Positions 52,737-62,499 are shown, numbered from the stretch's first letter. The stretch: DNA of 64,000 nucleotides from Bacteroidota bacterium (GCA_016702705.1 JADJDM010000015.1:124001-188000), one strand, 5' to 3'. The notes: generated by a model from the sequence alone, not told the origin. Numbers and translations: made by a program.

Positions 52737-54227
52737 TTACTTTTGATGAATTAATTTACCTGCACTAATTAATTTTTTATCACTTGCAATTTCAAAAAAG
52801 TACATCCCTTCCGAAAGTTCATTAAAAACAAGTTCATTGCTGCCAACTTGCATTTGAGTAGTGAAAATTAATCTGCCACTTAGGTCTTTTAATGAAAATA
52901 AATAAACTTCACGCTCAATTGTTTCTTGATTTATTTCAACATTTAGTTTATTGTTAAATGGATTGGGGAAACAACTAATACCTGTATTTATTGCAGTTAA
53001 ATCTTTTAAATCAACAACTGCTAAATCCAATGTGTCGCAAAAATATCTGTTATTTAATTTTGAATTAGCAACAAAAAACTGATTTCTATTCATCACAAAA
53101 TATAGATCTTGGTCGCCGCAGGTATAACTTTCGGCGCCACCTACAAATGCAATATGTTTGTTTGATGTTAAGGTTACTGCATATCCATACTCATTATTCA
53201 CCCCACCAAAATTATCGGCAGCAATATAAAGTCCAGCGCTACTAAATCTTACCATAAACAAACCTAATGCTCCATTTCCACCATTATTAGTTCCAGCGGT
53301 AATAATTTCGTCGTTATCAATTACAACTATATCATTAAATTGTTTTGTTCCGTTAGTACCAGCCGGACCACTGTAATTAAAAATCACATTACCCAGTGTG
53401 TCAATTTTCATCAACCAATCATTAATATCATTTACACCATCAGGCTTAACATAACCTGCCATTACAAGTTCATTTAGCGAATTATTATCAAGGCAATTTA
53501 ATTCTTGATTTGCATTTACATCATAATTAAAATAAATTTTCTGTTCACTATTTCCGTTTATATCAAGCTTTACAAGCATTCCGTTTTTATGCAAATTGCC
53601 TGTACTACTGCCAACGCTATAAATGGTGTTGTTTAAATAAATTACTTGCTTTAATTTATCATCGTTGGTTGTACCAATATTTTTCATCCAAATTAAATTG
53701 CCCAGCTTGTCAATCCTCATTACTAAACCATCAGCTCCACCAATTGCATTGGAGTATGTTTCTCCACAAAGTATAAAACTACTATCGGGTAACGCAACAC
53801 TTCCATAAATAAAATCCCAATCATTAAGCGGGTATACTTTTTGCCAAAGTAAATTTCCGTCATTATCAGTTTTCACAACAAATGGGTCGTAGTCGCTAGA
53901 AAATGAATTGGAGAAACCCGAAAGCAAAAAACCATTATCCAATGTAGTTTCAACCGAATAAGCCCAATCGCTATTTAAGCCTCCATAATTTTTCGACCAT
54001 AAGTGTCGCCCCATACTATCTGTTTTAACAAGATACATAGAAGTATTACCTTGCCCAAAACTAGAGGTAGTTCCAGCTATAATATACCCGAGGTTATCAC
54101 ACTCTTTTACATCGCGTGCAATATCCATATTAACGCCACCAATGGTTCTAACAAAAGCAGAATCCTGAGCAAATAAAAAACTGCTTGCAATTGTAAGTAG
54201 TATCAGATATGTATAGAATGGTTTCAT
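52737..54227 (-). CDS. T9SS-exported beta-propeller protein
   Basis: A 496-residue surface protein. It has a signal peptide (MKPFYTYLILLTIASSFLFAQ) and a propeller of about seven blades with a repeated pattern (G)YIIAGTTSSFGQGNTSMYLVKTDSMG, LWSKNYGG, and DGLVMRIDKLGNLIWMKNIG. The C-terminal T9SS sorting domain is ISCFPNPFNNKLNVEIN ... LSEGMYFFEIASDKK. An in-frame TTG lies two codons upstream; ATG 54227 is chosen. It begins 2 nt after the corrected stop of the DUF5723 gene. Confidence 0.85.
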   Translation of the reverse strand: MKPFYTYLILLTIASSFLFAQDSAFVRTIGGVNMDIARDVKECDNLGYIIAGTTSSFGQGNTSMYLVKTDSMGRHLWSKNYGGLNSDWAYSVETTLDNGFLLSGFSNSFSSDYDPFVVKTDNDGNLLWQKVYPLNDWDFIYGSVALPDSSFILCGETYSNAIGGADGLVMRIDKLGNLIWMKNIGTTNDDKLKQVIYLNNTIYSVGSSTGNLHKNGMLVKLDINGNSEQKIYFNYDVNANQELNCLDNNSLNELVMAGYVKPDGVNDINDWLMKIDTLGNVIFNYSGPAGTNGTKQFNDIVVIDNDEIITAGTNNGGNGALGLFMVRFSSAGLYIAADNFGGVNNEYGYAVTLTSNKHIAFVGGAESYTCGDQDLYFVMNRNQFFVANSKLNNRYFCDTLDLAVVDLKDLTAINTGISCFPNPFNNKLNVEINQETIEREVYLFSLKDLSGRLIFTTQMQVGSNELVFNELSEGMYFFEIASDKKLISAGKLIHQK

Positions 54228-54229
54228 TT

Positions 54230-55470
54230 TCAAAATTTATAGGAGATTGAAAGGTATGCACTTTGACCCATGGTTTTTTTGGAACAACAAATCCTTGTAT
54301 GCTATTTGAGCCCATTCGTAACACAAGATGTTTTTTTATAGTTCCAGTTAAACCAATACCCCCACTTAATTTTCCATATCCGCCAAATCCTAAGTGAGTA
54401 TTAACTGAAAATTTATCAGAGATGTAAAACATTCCTTCGGTAAACAAATAGGGTTTGTAATTTGCATTAAACAAATGACGAAAGCCAGTTGTGAATTCAA
54501 ACAATTTACTAAAACGTATTTTGTGTATGATGAGGAATGTAACAGGTAAGTTGGTTGAACTTTTTGCTCTTTCTAAATTTGTTGCGTTTTCAGAAATAGA
54601 ATCAACCGAAATAGAATTAAGCGTAGAATCTTGAAGATCAAAAATGTCATTGATATAAACTCCTGAATAGGTAAAAGTAGAATCAGCAGTATAATTAAGA
54701 GTATTACTACTCCATTTTATAAATCCCAAATTAGAAACCGATAGAATAAATTTACTATCGCCCAATTTAGATTTGTATGGAGTCTCCGCAAAAAATTCGG
54801 CACTCATTCCATGTCCGTTAAAGTCGTGCCAATAACGAGATGCAGTGTCGCTTAAAGAAAGCTGAGCATTTGTTGTTAAGCTTATATAAGATGCATCTAA
54901 TGCAGTAAATACATTTGAACTATTGGTGTTTAATCTAAAAAAACTTTGCCCCTTCAAATAGGACAATGCCATTCCCATAATTGCTTTAGTAGTATCAGGC
55001 CCGTCAACTAAAAAACCCAATTTAAATTCTTGATACGAGTAATTATTAACTTGTGAATTACCTAAGTTAGCTTCTTCTCCTACAAATTGTTTATTCCCAT
55101 AAAGTCCGAATTTATAAACGTCATCCGTAATAGAAGCATTAAAAAATTGTCGGTGATTAACTCCTGCAATAAAACGATATTTACTCGAATCTTTCCCTAT
55201 ATAGGCTGTAAGATTTGTGTTTAAAATTCCTCCAATTTTATTTATACCAGATATTCTAGTAAGTTGATCGTCTTTTAAAGTTTTATCGATGTATCCACCT
55301 TTATAAAAACGATTAACGAAACTGTTAGATAAAAAATCAGAATTTAATTCATACTCTGCACCCAAATTTACGCTTCTCTTGTTTATAGAATAAAAAAGAA
55401 AATCATTTCCAAATTGTGCAAATGAAAGCAATGATGAAGATATAAATAGTATTATAAGAAATGCTCTCAC
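54230..55470 (-). CDS. DUF5723-family outer-membrane protein, frameshifted near the 3' end
   Basis: A product of about 413 residues with a signal peptide (MRAFLIILFISSSLLSFAQ) and a beta-barrel-like pattern. It matches DUF5723 proteins (VNLGAEYELNSDFLSNSF, GFYKSK-like YKSKLGDSKFILSVSNLGFIKW). The reading frame as given runs past KKPW into an unrelated tail that overlaps the next gene by about 80 nt. Adding one G to the three-base run at 54267-54269 gives KKPWGQSAYLSISYKF and a stop at 54230, the family ending. It starts at GTG 55470, overlapping the lipoprotein stop by 2 nt of its start codon (GTGA). Confidence 0.8.
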
Positions 55471-57080
55471 TTATTTAATGTGTAATTAAAATCAGCAGTT
55501 AATAATAAATCTAATTTGTAATGATTGTAAAATGTAATACTTGCAGGAGAATTAGCTGTGTTAAATTCAATGTAATAAGCTATTTTTTTCGCTTTAACTA
55601 TGCTTTCGAGTTTTCCCTTATCAAAAGGTATTTTTAAAAAAGTTTCTTTTGAGGCAACAACAATATTATTTGCATCTAATAATGGAGCTTGAATTTCATT
55701 ATCTGGGGCAGCAATAAGTGATTCGAGTTGATTGTTGTTTTCATCCAATAAAACTGCTGTTATTTTTAAACTAAATGGATAAGAATTATTTGCTCGCATC
55801 AATAAAAAGCCTTCATTTATATTACCCAGTTGTTCTTCTAAAGCGGTTGCGTTAAATTCTGTCGTATCTCTTAACACTATATTATTTGCCGAAAAACGTA
55901 ATGGAACATAGGCATTCATTCTTGCTTTAAGCGATGTGCCGTAGTGCACAAAATCATTAAATCCGCTAATATTGCCAAGAGGATTAAGATTCGCATTTAA
56001 ATCGTAAACAATTTGTTTAGGTAAATTTCCAATAAACGAATTAATATTTGTGTTTGATTGATTGTAGGTTAATTGTTTAACGGTTTCAACTACAGGGCTG
56101 GTAGGAATTCCAGTTGCAATTGCCCTGCCAACATTAAATGAAGTTCCAATATTTGCCCCTGTTAAACTTACACTTCCATTGCTAGGATTAACTGATTTAA
56201 GATTATTAATTGTGCTTCTTAAATCAACACCAAATTGATTGATAATAGTAAGTTTTATTTCAGCCGAATCTAATCCCAATGAACCACTCGAAATTTGATT
56301 GAAGATATCAAAAGCTGTTGTGTCTGGACCAACTTGAATAACTTGTGTTCCAAAGTACCCGCGCCCATATTCAGGAACTAAATCAACAAAAGTGATATAC
56401 GATTTTAATGAATCATTGTATTTAAATGTGTCGGCAACCGCTGTTGTTAGTATATCTAAGGAAAGTGCTTGAAAAATTGTATTTGTTTTGTTTCCTGCTG
56501 GACCCGAAAAATTAATTTTGTAATCGCTAACATCAACCAAGGTATCTTTAATGAAAGGATTTGCAGCAGTTCCAGGTGCCATAGGAATTATTATACTAAG
56601 AGGTATACCGTTTTTTGTTGCAGATGTTACTGAACATCTAAAGTTTGCAGGTTGACGCAATGGATTTTTAATTAACAAGCGTAATTTGCCAGATCTAATA
56701 ATTGCCTCTTTTAACTTAACTCCATTAGCAATATCAAAAGTAATTTCGTTCTGCGGATTCATATCAAAACTTTGTCCTGGCTGGTATGTAAAATAACTTC
56801 CTGGGAATGGAAACAAAGTAGTGATGAAATTGTATATTGTTGTATCTGGTAATTCCAACAATGAATCAGCGGTGTAAGAAAATAAATCGCTTTCAATTTC
56901 AATTTTCAAACTACCATTAGCGTTAGTCGTTAACAAAGTATCAGGAAATAGATTACTCAGATTTAATGACGAACTTGCAACAGGCGCAACAAAATCTGCA
57001 TCCCAGTATGTTTTTTCTTTTCTGCACGAAAAGAAAACAATTGCAATGGCAAATATGAAGTATAATTTTTTCAACTGCAT
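55467..57080 (-). CDS. Large lipoprotein of unknown function
   Basis: A 537-residue product with a lipoprotein signal (MQLKKLYFIFAIAIVFFSC, lipid Cys near 19) and a long beta-rich mature region (NFRCSVTSATKNGIPLSIIIP, IGTSFNVGRAIATGIPTSPV, LSANDFN-like LLLTADFNYTLNK at the end). No family is recognised. It is the first gene of an operon with a DUF5723 barrel, a T9SS propeller and a GT-C enzyme, and is likely part of an outer-membrane complex. A TACATTTG box lies 5 nt before the ATG. Confidence 0.7.
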   Translation of the reverse strand: MQLKKLYFIFAIAIVFFSCRKEKTYWDADFVAPVASSSLNLSNLFPDTLLTTNANGSLKIEIESDLFSYTADSLLELPDTTIYNFITTLFPFPGSYFTYQPGQSFDMNPQNEITFDIANGVKLKEAIIRSGKLRLLIKNPLRQPANFRCSVTSATKNGIPLSIIIPMAPGTAANPFIKDTLVDVSDYKINFSGPAGNKTNTIFQALSLDILTTAVADTFKYNDSLKSYITFVDLVPEYGRGYFGTQVIQVGPDTTAFDIFNQISSGSLGLDSAEIKLTIINQFGVDLRSTINNLKSVNPSNGSVSLTGANIGTSFNVGRAIATGIPTSPVVETVKQLTYNQSNTNINSFIGNLPKQIVYDLNANLNPLGNISGFNDFVHYGTSLKARMNAYVPLRFSANNIVLRDTTEFNATALEEQLGNINEGFLLMRANNSYPFSLKITAVLLDENNNQLESLIAAPDNEIQAPLLDANNIVVASKETFLKIPFDKGKLESIVKAKKIAYYIEFNTANSPASITFYNHYKLDLLLTADFNYTLNK

Positions 57081-57085
57081 AGTGG

Positions 57086-57093
57086 CAAATGTA
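57086..57093 (-). promoter_or_regulatory. Putative -7 promoter box of the lipoprotein operon (TACATTTG)
   Basis: Exact consensus on the minus strand, then CCACT and the ATG at 57080. Implies a leaderless transcript. Confidence 0.5.
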
Positions 57094-57131
57094 ATGATTC
57101 AAACGAAAGTTTTAATGCCGTTGGTAATAAT

Positions 57132-57518
57132 TTAATTGAGTTTTCCGGGAGTAATTAATTGAAACTCTGGAATTATAATTTGGAACTCTTGTTCAGAAAG
57201 TAAGTCCTTCATTAAATAAGTACCACTCATTTTACCCATTTCGGTTACTAAATTGCAACCTGAGGTATAAGTAAAGGAATCATTTGGCTCTATAACAGGA
57301 GTCTCTCCTACCACACCTTCACCCTCAACATCTCTGTATTCCCCATTACTATCAAAAATATCCCAATGACGCCTTAATAGTTGTACCGAACGGTCACTGT
57401 TGTTTGATATTGTAATCGTGTACATAAAAACATAGCTAAAGTGCATAGGATCAGACTGTAAGGGTAAATAATTACTCTCAACACTTACGCAAATCCCTTT
57501 TGTTTCCGCCTTTATCAT
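57132..57518 (-). CDS. apaG: ApaG-family protein
   Basis: A 128-residue single-domain protein of the ApaG/F-box-A type. It has the beta-sandwich motifs YTITISNNSDRSVQLLRRHW, GEGVVGETPVIEPNDSFTYTSGC and MSGTYLMKD. E. coli ApaG was linked to Co2+/Mg2+ efflux in Salmonella; its molecular role is unknown. It is monocistronic and has a TAAATTTG box (57523-57530) 4 nt before the ATG. Confidence 0.93.
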   Translation of the reverse strand: MIKAETKGICVSVESNYLPLQSDPMHFSYVFMYTITISNNSDRSVQLLRRHWDIFDSNGEYRDVEGEGVVGETPVIEPNDSFTYTSGCNLVTEMGKMSGTYLMKDLLSEQEFQIIIPEFQLITPGKLN

Positions 57519-57636
57519 AATGCAAATTTAATGTATAGCTTCTTGCTTTCGCTTAGTTTTAGCTAATTTAATGTTTAAACGCCTGAAAAACAAGTTTTTA
57601 AATAATTTTAAGGATTTAACTATAATTTCACACTTT

Positions 57637-57671
57637 TTTGTGAGCAAAAAGCACACATTGTTGTATATTTG
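57637..57671 (+). promoter_or_regulatory. Promoter of rpsA
   Basis: TATATTTG at 57664-57671 is an exact -7 box followed by TAGCCCG. A TTTG (57637-57640) lies 23 nt upstream, slightly beyond the usual 19-21 spacing. The leader is about 85 nt. The region 57519-57760 otherwise shows no gene. Confidence 0.6.
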
Positions 57672-57760
57672 TAGCCCGTTTTTGTGAGGGAGAAACGGAA
57701 TTTATAAAGTCTAACAACTTCAAATTACCTTCACTAGTTTGAATACAATTAAATAATAAC

Positions 57761-59553
57761 ATGGCAGGAAAAACTGCAGAATTTGGAGTAGCTGATTTCG
57801 ATTGGTCATCCATTGGCAAAAAACAAGATCAATATTCGTCTGATGACAGAGCGAAGATGGAAGACTTGTACGAGAAAACATTAAAAACCATTAACGATCT
57901 TCAAACTATTGAAGGTACTGTTGTTGCAATGAATAGCCGCGAGGTTGTTGTTAACATCGGTTTCAAATCGGATGGTGTAATTTCTTTATCAGAGTTTAAA
58001 TACAACCCTGAATTAAAGGTTGGTGATAAAGTTGAAGTATTTGTTGAGAATCAAGAAGACAAATTAGGACAATTATTATTATCTCATAAAAAAGCTCGTG
58101 CTAGCAAAAGCTGGGATAGAGTTAATGAGGCTCTTAATACTGACGAAATTATTAAAGGTTACGTTAAGTGTCGTACTAAAGGTGGTCTTATCGTTGATGT
58201 ATTTGGTATCGAAGCATTCTTACCAGGTTCTCAAATTGATGTTAAGCCTATTCGTGATTACGATGTTTACGTTGGAAAAACAATGGAGTTCAAAGTTGTG
58301 AAAATCAACAACGAATTCAAAAACGTAGTTGTTTCTCATAAAGCATTAATCGAGGCTGAAATTGAAACTCAAAAACGTGATATCATTTCTAAATTAGAAA
58401 AAGGACAAGTATTACAAGGTACTGTTAAGAACATTACTTCTTATGGTGTGTTCATTGATTTAGGTGGTGTTGATGGTTTAATTCATATTACAGATTTATC
58501 ATGGGGTCGTATTTCTCATCCTGAGGAAATCGTTAAATTAGATGAGCCAATCAATGTGGTTATCTTAGATTTCGATGATGAGAAAAAACGTATCGCTTTA
58601 GGTTTAAAACAATTATCTGCTCACCCTTGGGAGAGTTTAAATGCTGACTTAAAAGTTGGTGATAAAGTAAAAGGTAAAGTTGTTGTTTTAGCTGATTACG
58701 GTGCTTTTGTTGAAATCGCTGCTGGTGTTGAAGGTTTAATCCACGTATCAGAAATGAGCTGGAGCCAACACTTACGTACTGCGCAAGATTTCGTAAAAGT
58801 AGGTGATGAAGTTGAAGCTGTTGTTTTAACTTTAGATCGTGAAGAGCGTAAAATGAGTTTAGGTATGAAACAATTAACTCCTGACCCTTGGGCTGGAATT
58901 ATTGACAAGTATTCTAAAGGAAGCAAGCACACAGGAACTGTTCGTAACTTCACTAACTTCGGTGTATTCATCGAATTAGAAGAAGGTGTTGATGGTTTAG
59001 TACATATTTCAGATTTATCTTGGAGCAAAAAAATCAAACATCCATCTGAGTTCTGCAAAGTTGGAGATAAGTTAGAGGTTGTTGTTTTAGAGATTGATGC
59101 TGAGAACCGTCGTTTGAGCTTAGGCCACAAACAAATGGAAGATAATCCTTGGGATGTATTCGAAACAGTATTTGTTGAAGGATCTGTTCATCAAGGAACT
59201 ATTACATCTATCAGCGATAAAGGTGCTGTTATTGGTTTAACTTATGGTGTTGAAGGATTCTGTCCTGGTAAACATTTAGTGAAAGCTGATGGTACAACTG
59301 GAAAAGTTGAAGAAGTAATGGATTTCAAAGTTATCGAGTTTAGCAAAGATGCTAAAAAGATAATTGTATCTCACGCTCGTACTCATGAAGAAGCTAAAGA
59401 AGGTGAATTAAAAGCTGAACGTGAAGCGAAAAAGCTGATAGAGATGCAACTTCAAAAACCGTTAAGAAAATGAAAGATAGTTCAGAGAAAACTACATTAG
59501 GTGATATCTCTGCTTTATCTGACTTGAAAGATAAAATGGACGGTAAAAAATAA
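57761..59553 (+). CDS. rpsA: 30S ribosomal protein S1, frameshifted near the 3' end
   Basis: S1 binds mRNA and recruits it to the 30S subunit, and is especially important where Shine-Dalgarno sequences are rare. Six S1 domains are visible, starting near residues 35, 115, 200, 290, 375 and 460. Those from the third on carry the GVFIDLGGVDGLIHITDLSW-type core. After REAKK the given frame reads a foreign tail and stops at 59473. One more A in the five-A run at 59428-59432 restores ADRDATSKTVKKMKDSSEKT and a stop at 59551-59553, giving about 597 residues. It is likely a sequencing error. A strong terminator follows. Confidence 0.93.
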
Positions 59554-59632
59554 TCGAAAAACAAGTTGTGTGCATTTGGGTTTGCACATAGCCTTACTAA
59601 AAACTAACGCCATGGTTTTTAGTTTTTCGAGA

Positions 59633-59660
59633 CCCCGACGTGAAAACGTCGGGGTTTTTT
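59633..59660 (+). terminator. Intrinsic terminator of rpsA
   Basis: CCCCGACGT / ACGTCGGGG, a 9-bp perfect stem with a 4-nt loop, then T6. A weaker hairpin ACTAAAAAC / GTTTTTAGT lies just upstream (about 59596-59626). Confidence 0.9.
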
Positions 59661-59738
59661 ATTTGAACCAAATTAATGAAGCTAAAGAAAAAGTCATTCT
59701 GAGCTTGACGAAGAAGGGGCTTTTTTTATGGACTCAAT

Positions 59739-60527
59739 TTATCTAACTACACAAATATGATTATTGAATAACTTAATGGCGGTTTGTTGATTTTGCAAAG
59801 CCACATCTTCTTGCTCTTCTGCATTGCCTAACGCTGAGTAAGTAAGCAATAAAGTTTCTAACTCATTTGCTTCTTTCCTAAGTTGTTTTGCAATACGCAT
59901 GTGACGTTCAGCTTCACGTTGTAATGAGTTTGCTTGAGTGTATTCTTTTTCGCCTGTTAGCGGGGCGTTCATATACTCGTGTATCAACTTTGTGTTTTCA
60001 GAAAAAGCATTCGCGTTTTCAGTTGCTTTTAAGGATGAGGCCTCAATTAGTAAAGTATAAGCAATGTTTTCCTTTTTGATTTTTTCATCCATCCACACTT
60101 TCGAGTTTTGATTGGATGGTGTGGTTAATTGTTCAACTTGATTAAGCATTTCTTCTGCTTGCTTTATCAAATGCTCGCGCTTAATATTTAATGAAATCGA
60201 ACTCGCAATTGCTTGCTTTTTTTCATTGTTAGCTGCATCAAAAAAGGCAATGATTTCATCATTCACTTGTATTTTCATTTTTTGCAACTCGACTAGTTGC
60301 AAATTCAACTCTTCTATTTTCGAATTTATAGTTGTGATTTTTTTTATTGCTTCTTCTGTTTTCTCTGTTACAACTGGTTCAGGATTTGGTGAAACCTTTG
60401 CAATGTTTAAGCTTCCTCGTTTAACTGTCGGAGTGAAAGAGCTCGGCTTGTTGTTTTGTGTTTGGCCGTTTACCATTGCCTGAATAGCAACAACCAACAA
60501 TGTTGTGAGGATGAATGAAGTTTTCAT
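59739..60527 (-). CDS. Secreted coiled-coil protein of unknown function
   Basis: A 262-residue product with a signal peptide (MKTSFILTTLLVVAIQAMVNGQ). A short low-complexity stretch leads to long amphipathic helices: EEAIKKITTINSKIEELNLQLVELQKMKIQVNDEI, then HLIKQAEEMLNQVEQL, then AERHMRIAKQLRKEANELETLL. No conserved family is recognised. The heptad-like spacing indicates a rod-like periplasmic or surface protein. It stands alone between rpsA and the ABC exporter. Confidence 0.6.
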   Translation of the reverse strand: MKTSFILTTLLVVAIQAMVNGQTQNNKPSSFTPTVKRGSLNIAKVSPNPEPVVTEKTEEAIKKITTINSKIEELNLQLVELQKMKIQVNDEIIAFFDAANNEKKQAIASSISLNIKREHLIKQAEEMLNQVEQLTTPSNQNSKVWMDEKIKKENIAYTLLIEASSLKATENANAFSENTKLIHEYMNAPLTGEKEYTQANSLQREAERHMRIAKQLRKEANELETLLLTYSALGNAEEQEDVALQNQQTAIKLFNNHICVVR

Positions 60528-60673
60528 AATTGATAATTTTAAAAGGGTTAGTATTTTTCATATTTAATTTTTAATTTATTGTTCTTGTTTTGTGTTACGT
60601 TACAAGTTCAAAAAAGGTTCACTAAAACTGCAAACAAATTATTGTTAGTATAATTAATTCTTAACTTTGATGC

Positions 60674-62416
60674 GTGAAACTTTTACTCTCTTATCTCAAA
60701 CCACATTGGAAACTCGTTGTACTTTCCTTGTTATTAGCAGGCATTAACCAATGCTTTTCATTGTTAGATCCCATGATTACGGGTAAACTAATGGATAATT
60801 ACATCACTAAAATTTCTACCTTAACACGAGACCAATTTATTACAGGTGTATTAACTTTTTTGGGACTTTCTATATCTGTTGCAATGATTTCTCGTATTGC
60901 AAAAAACTTTCAGGATTATGTTGTGAATGTAATTACACAAAAAGCTGGGGCAAGAATTTATTCGGATGGATTAAAACATTCTTTAAAAATGCCTTATCAA
61001 AATTTTGAAGATCAACGCAGCGGAGAAACTTTAGGCATATTACAAAAAGTAAGAAGTGATAGCGAAAAATTAATTCAATCCTTTGTAAGCGTTGTTTTTA
61101 CAAGTGTTGTAGGGATAGTGTTTGTTATTGTTTATTCGTTAAGAGTAAGTCCGTATGTTGGTTTAATTTACATTTGTTGTATTCCCATTATTGGTTTTGT
61201 AAGTTCTTTCTTAAGTAGAAAAATAAAAGTAATTCAGAAAAAAATTGTTGGTGAAACAACAGCTTTGTCAGGTTCCACAACCGAATCACTTAGAAACATA
61301 GAACTAGTAAAAAGTCTTGGTTTAGAAGAACAAGAAATTAATCGTTTAAACACTACAACAATAAAAATACTTGGACTCGAATTAAAAAAGGTAAAGCACA
61401 TTCGTAGTTTAAATTTTATTCAGGGTACTGTTGTAAACATTACGCGTACAGCGATGGTGTTTACCTTGCTGTTATTGATATTCGGAAACACTATTACCAT
61501 TGGTCAGTATCTTACTTTCTTGTTTTATTCATTCGCCATATTTAATCCATTACAAGAGTTTGGTAATATTATTTTAGTTTATCGTGAAGCGCAAATATCA
61601 TTAGCTAATTTCGACACCTTAATGAAAACTCCTTTGGAAGAGCATCCCACAAATGCAAAGCCATTGGGCAATTTAAGTAGCGTGGTTTTTGAAGGTGTAA
61701 AGTTCCAACATTTAACAGCACTAAGTCCAGCTTTATCAAGTGTAAACTTTAATGTGAACAAAGGTGAAACCATTGCTTTTGTTGGTCCATCAGGAAGTGG
61801 AAAAACAACATTAATAAAATTATTAGTTGGTTTATATAATCCAAGTGCAGGTAAAGTATTATACAATAATTTGCCTATTTCTGAAATTGACATTACCGAA
61901 GTAAGAAAACAAACAGGCTTTGTAACGCAGGACACACAACTGTTTTCAGGTACCATTAAAGAAAATTTATTGTTTGTTAATCCAACTGCTAGCGATGAAG
62001 AAATTTTAGATGTATTACACAAAGCCTCTTGCCACAATTTATTAAAGCGTGCCGATAAAGGCATTGAAACTGTTATTGGCGAAGGTGGAGTAAAAGTATC
62101 GGGTGGAGAGAAACAACGTTTATCAATTGCACGTGCATTATTGCGTAAACCAAAAATGCTAGTATTTGATGAAGCTACCTCAGCATTAGACTCATTAACA
62201 GAGGAAGAAATTAACGAAACAATAAAACAAGTTTCAAAAAATAACGAGCAAATCACCATCTTAATTGCACATCGTTTATCTACAGTAATGCACGCCGATA
62301 GAATTTACGTGTTAGAACATGGCGAAATTGTTGAGCAAGGCAAACATGAGCAACTGGTTGCCGAAAAAGGCTTGTATTATGCAATGTGGAGACAGCAGAT
62401 TGGTGAAAGAAAGTAG
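60674..62416 (+). CDS. ABC exporter, fused membrane and ATPase domains
   Basis: A 580-residue half-transporter. Six transmembrane helices fill residues 1-300 (LKPHWKLVVLSLLLAGINQCF at the start). The nucleotide-binding domain has Walker A GPSGSGKTTLIKLL, Q-loop VTQDTQLFSGTIKENL, signature KVSGGEKQRLSIARALL, Walker B KMLVFDEATSALDS and H-loop LIAHRLSTV. It is an MsbA/lipid- or drug-type exporter that should dimerise; the substrate is unknown. It starts at GTG 60674; an ATG at 60670 is out of frame. A TAACTTTG box at 60662-60669 lies 4 nt before GTG. Confidence 0.92.
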   Translation: MKLLLSYLKPHWKLVVLSLLLAGINQCFSLLDPMITGKLMDNYITKISTLTRDQFITGVLTFLGLSISVAMISRIAKNFQDYVVNVITQKAGARIYSDGLKHSLKMPYQNFEDQRSGETLGILQKVRSDSEKLIQSFVSVVFTSVVGIVFVIVYSLRVSPYVGLIYICCIPIIGFVSSFLSRKIKVIQKKIVGETTALSGSTTESLRNIELVKSLGLEEQEINRLNTTTIKILGLELKKVKHIRSLNFIQGTVVNITRTAMVFTLLLLIFGNTITIGQYLTFLFYSFAIFNPLQEFGNIILVYREAQISLANFDTLMKTPLEEHPTNAKPLGNLSSVVFEGVKFQHLTALSPALSSVNFNVNKGETIAFVGPSGSGKTTLIKLLVGLYNPSAGKVLYNNLPISEIDITEVRKQTGFVTQDTQLFSGTIKENLLFVNPTASDEEILDVLHKASCHNLLKRADKGIETVIGEGGVKVSGGEKQRLSIARALLRKPKMLVFDEATSALDSLTEEEINETIKQVSKNNEQITILIAHRLSTVMHADRIYVLEHGEIVEQGKHEQLVAEKGLYYAMWRQQIGERK

Positions 62417-62419
62417 AGC

Positions 62420-62499
62420 ATTTCTCGATACAATTTTTGTTGGTTACTGCAATTATCCTCCCAATATAAATTCGGTTCCCAACAAAAATCACTCGAAAT
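62420..62499. repeat. Inverted repeat after the ABC exporter
   Basis: ATTTCTCGATACAATTTTTGTTGG at the left (in two blocks: ATTTCTCGATAC then AATTTTTGTTGG) pairs with CCAACAAAAATCACTCGAAAT at the right (blocks CCAACAAAAA and TCACTCGAAAT), with a 35-nt centre. The innermost 10 bp pair perfectly. It may act as the exporter's terminator or be a dispersed repeat. The flank 62500-62622 holds no gene. Confidence 0.6.

Noticed and set aside
59680..59720. Copy of a dispersed TCATTCTGAGC-type repeat after rpsA
   Set aside because: A short stretch resembles a repeat common in this phylum, but no second copy or clear boundary is present in the window, so it is not listed as a feature.
61579..62259. 226-codon open frame on the minus strand inside the ABC exporter
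   Set aside because: It is antisense to the conserved nucleotide-binding domain, has no promoter box or family match, and its composition is that of a reverse-complement shadow.
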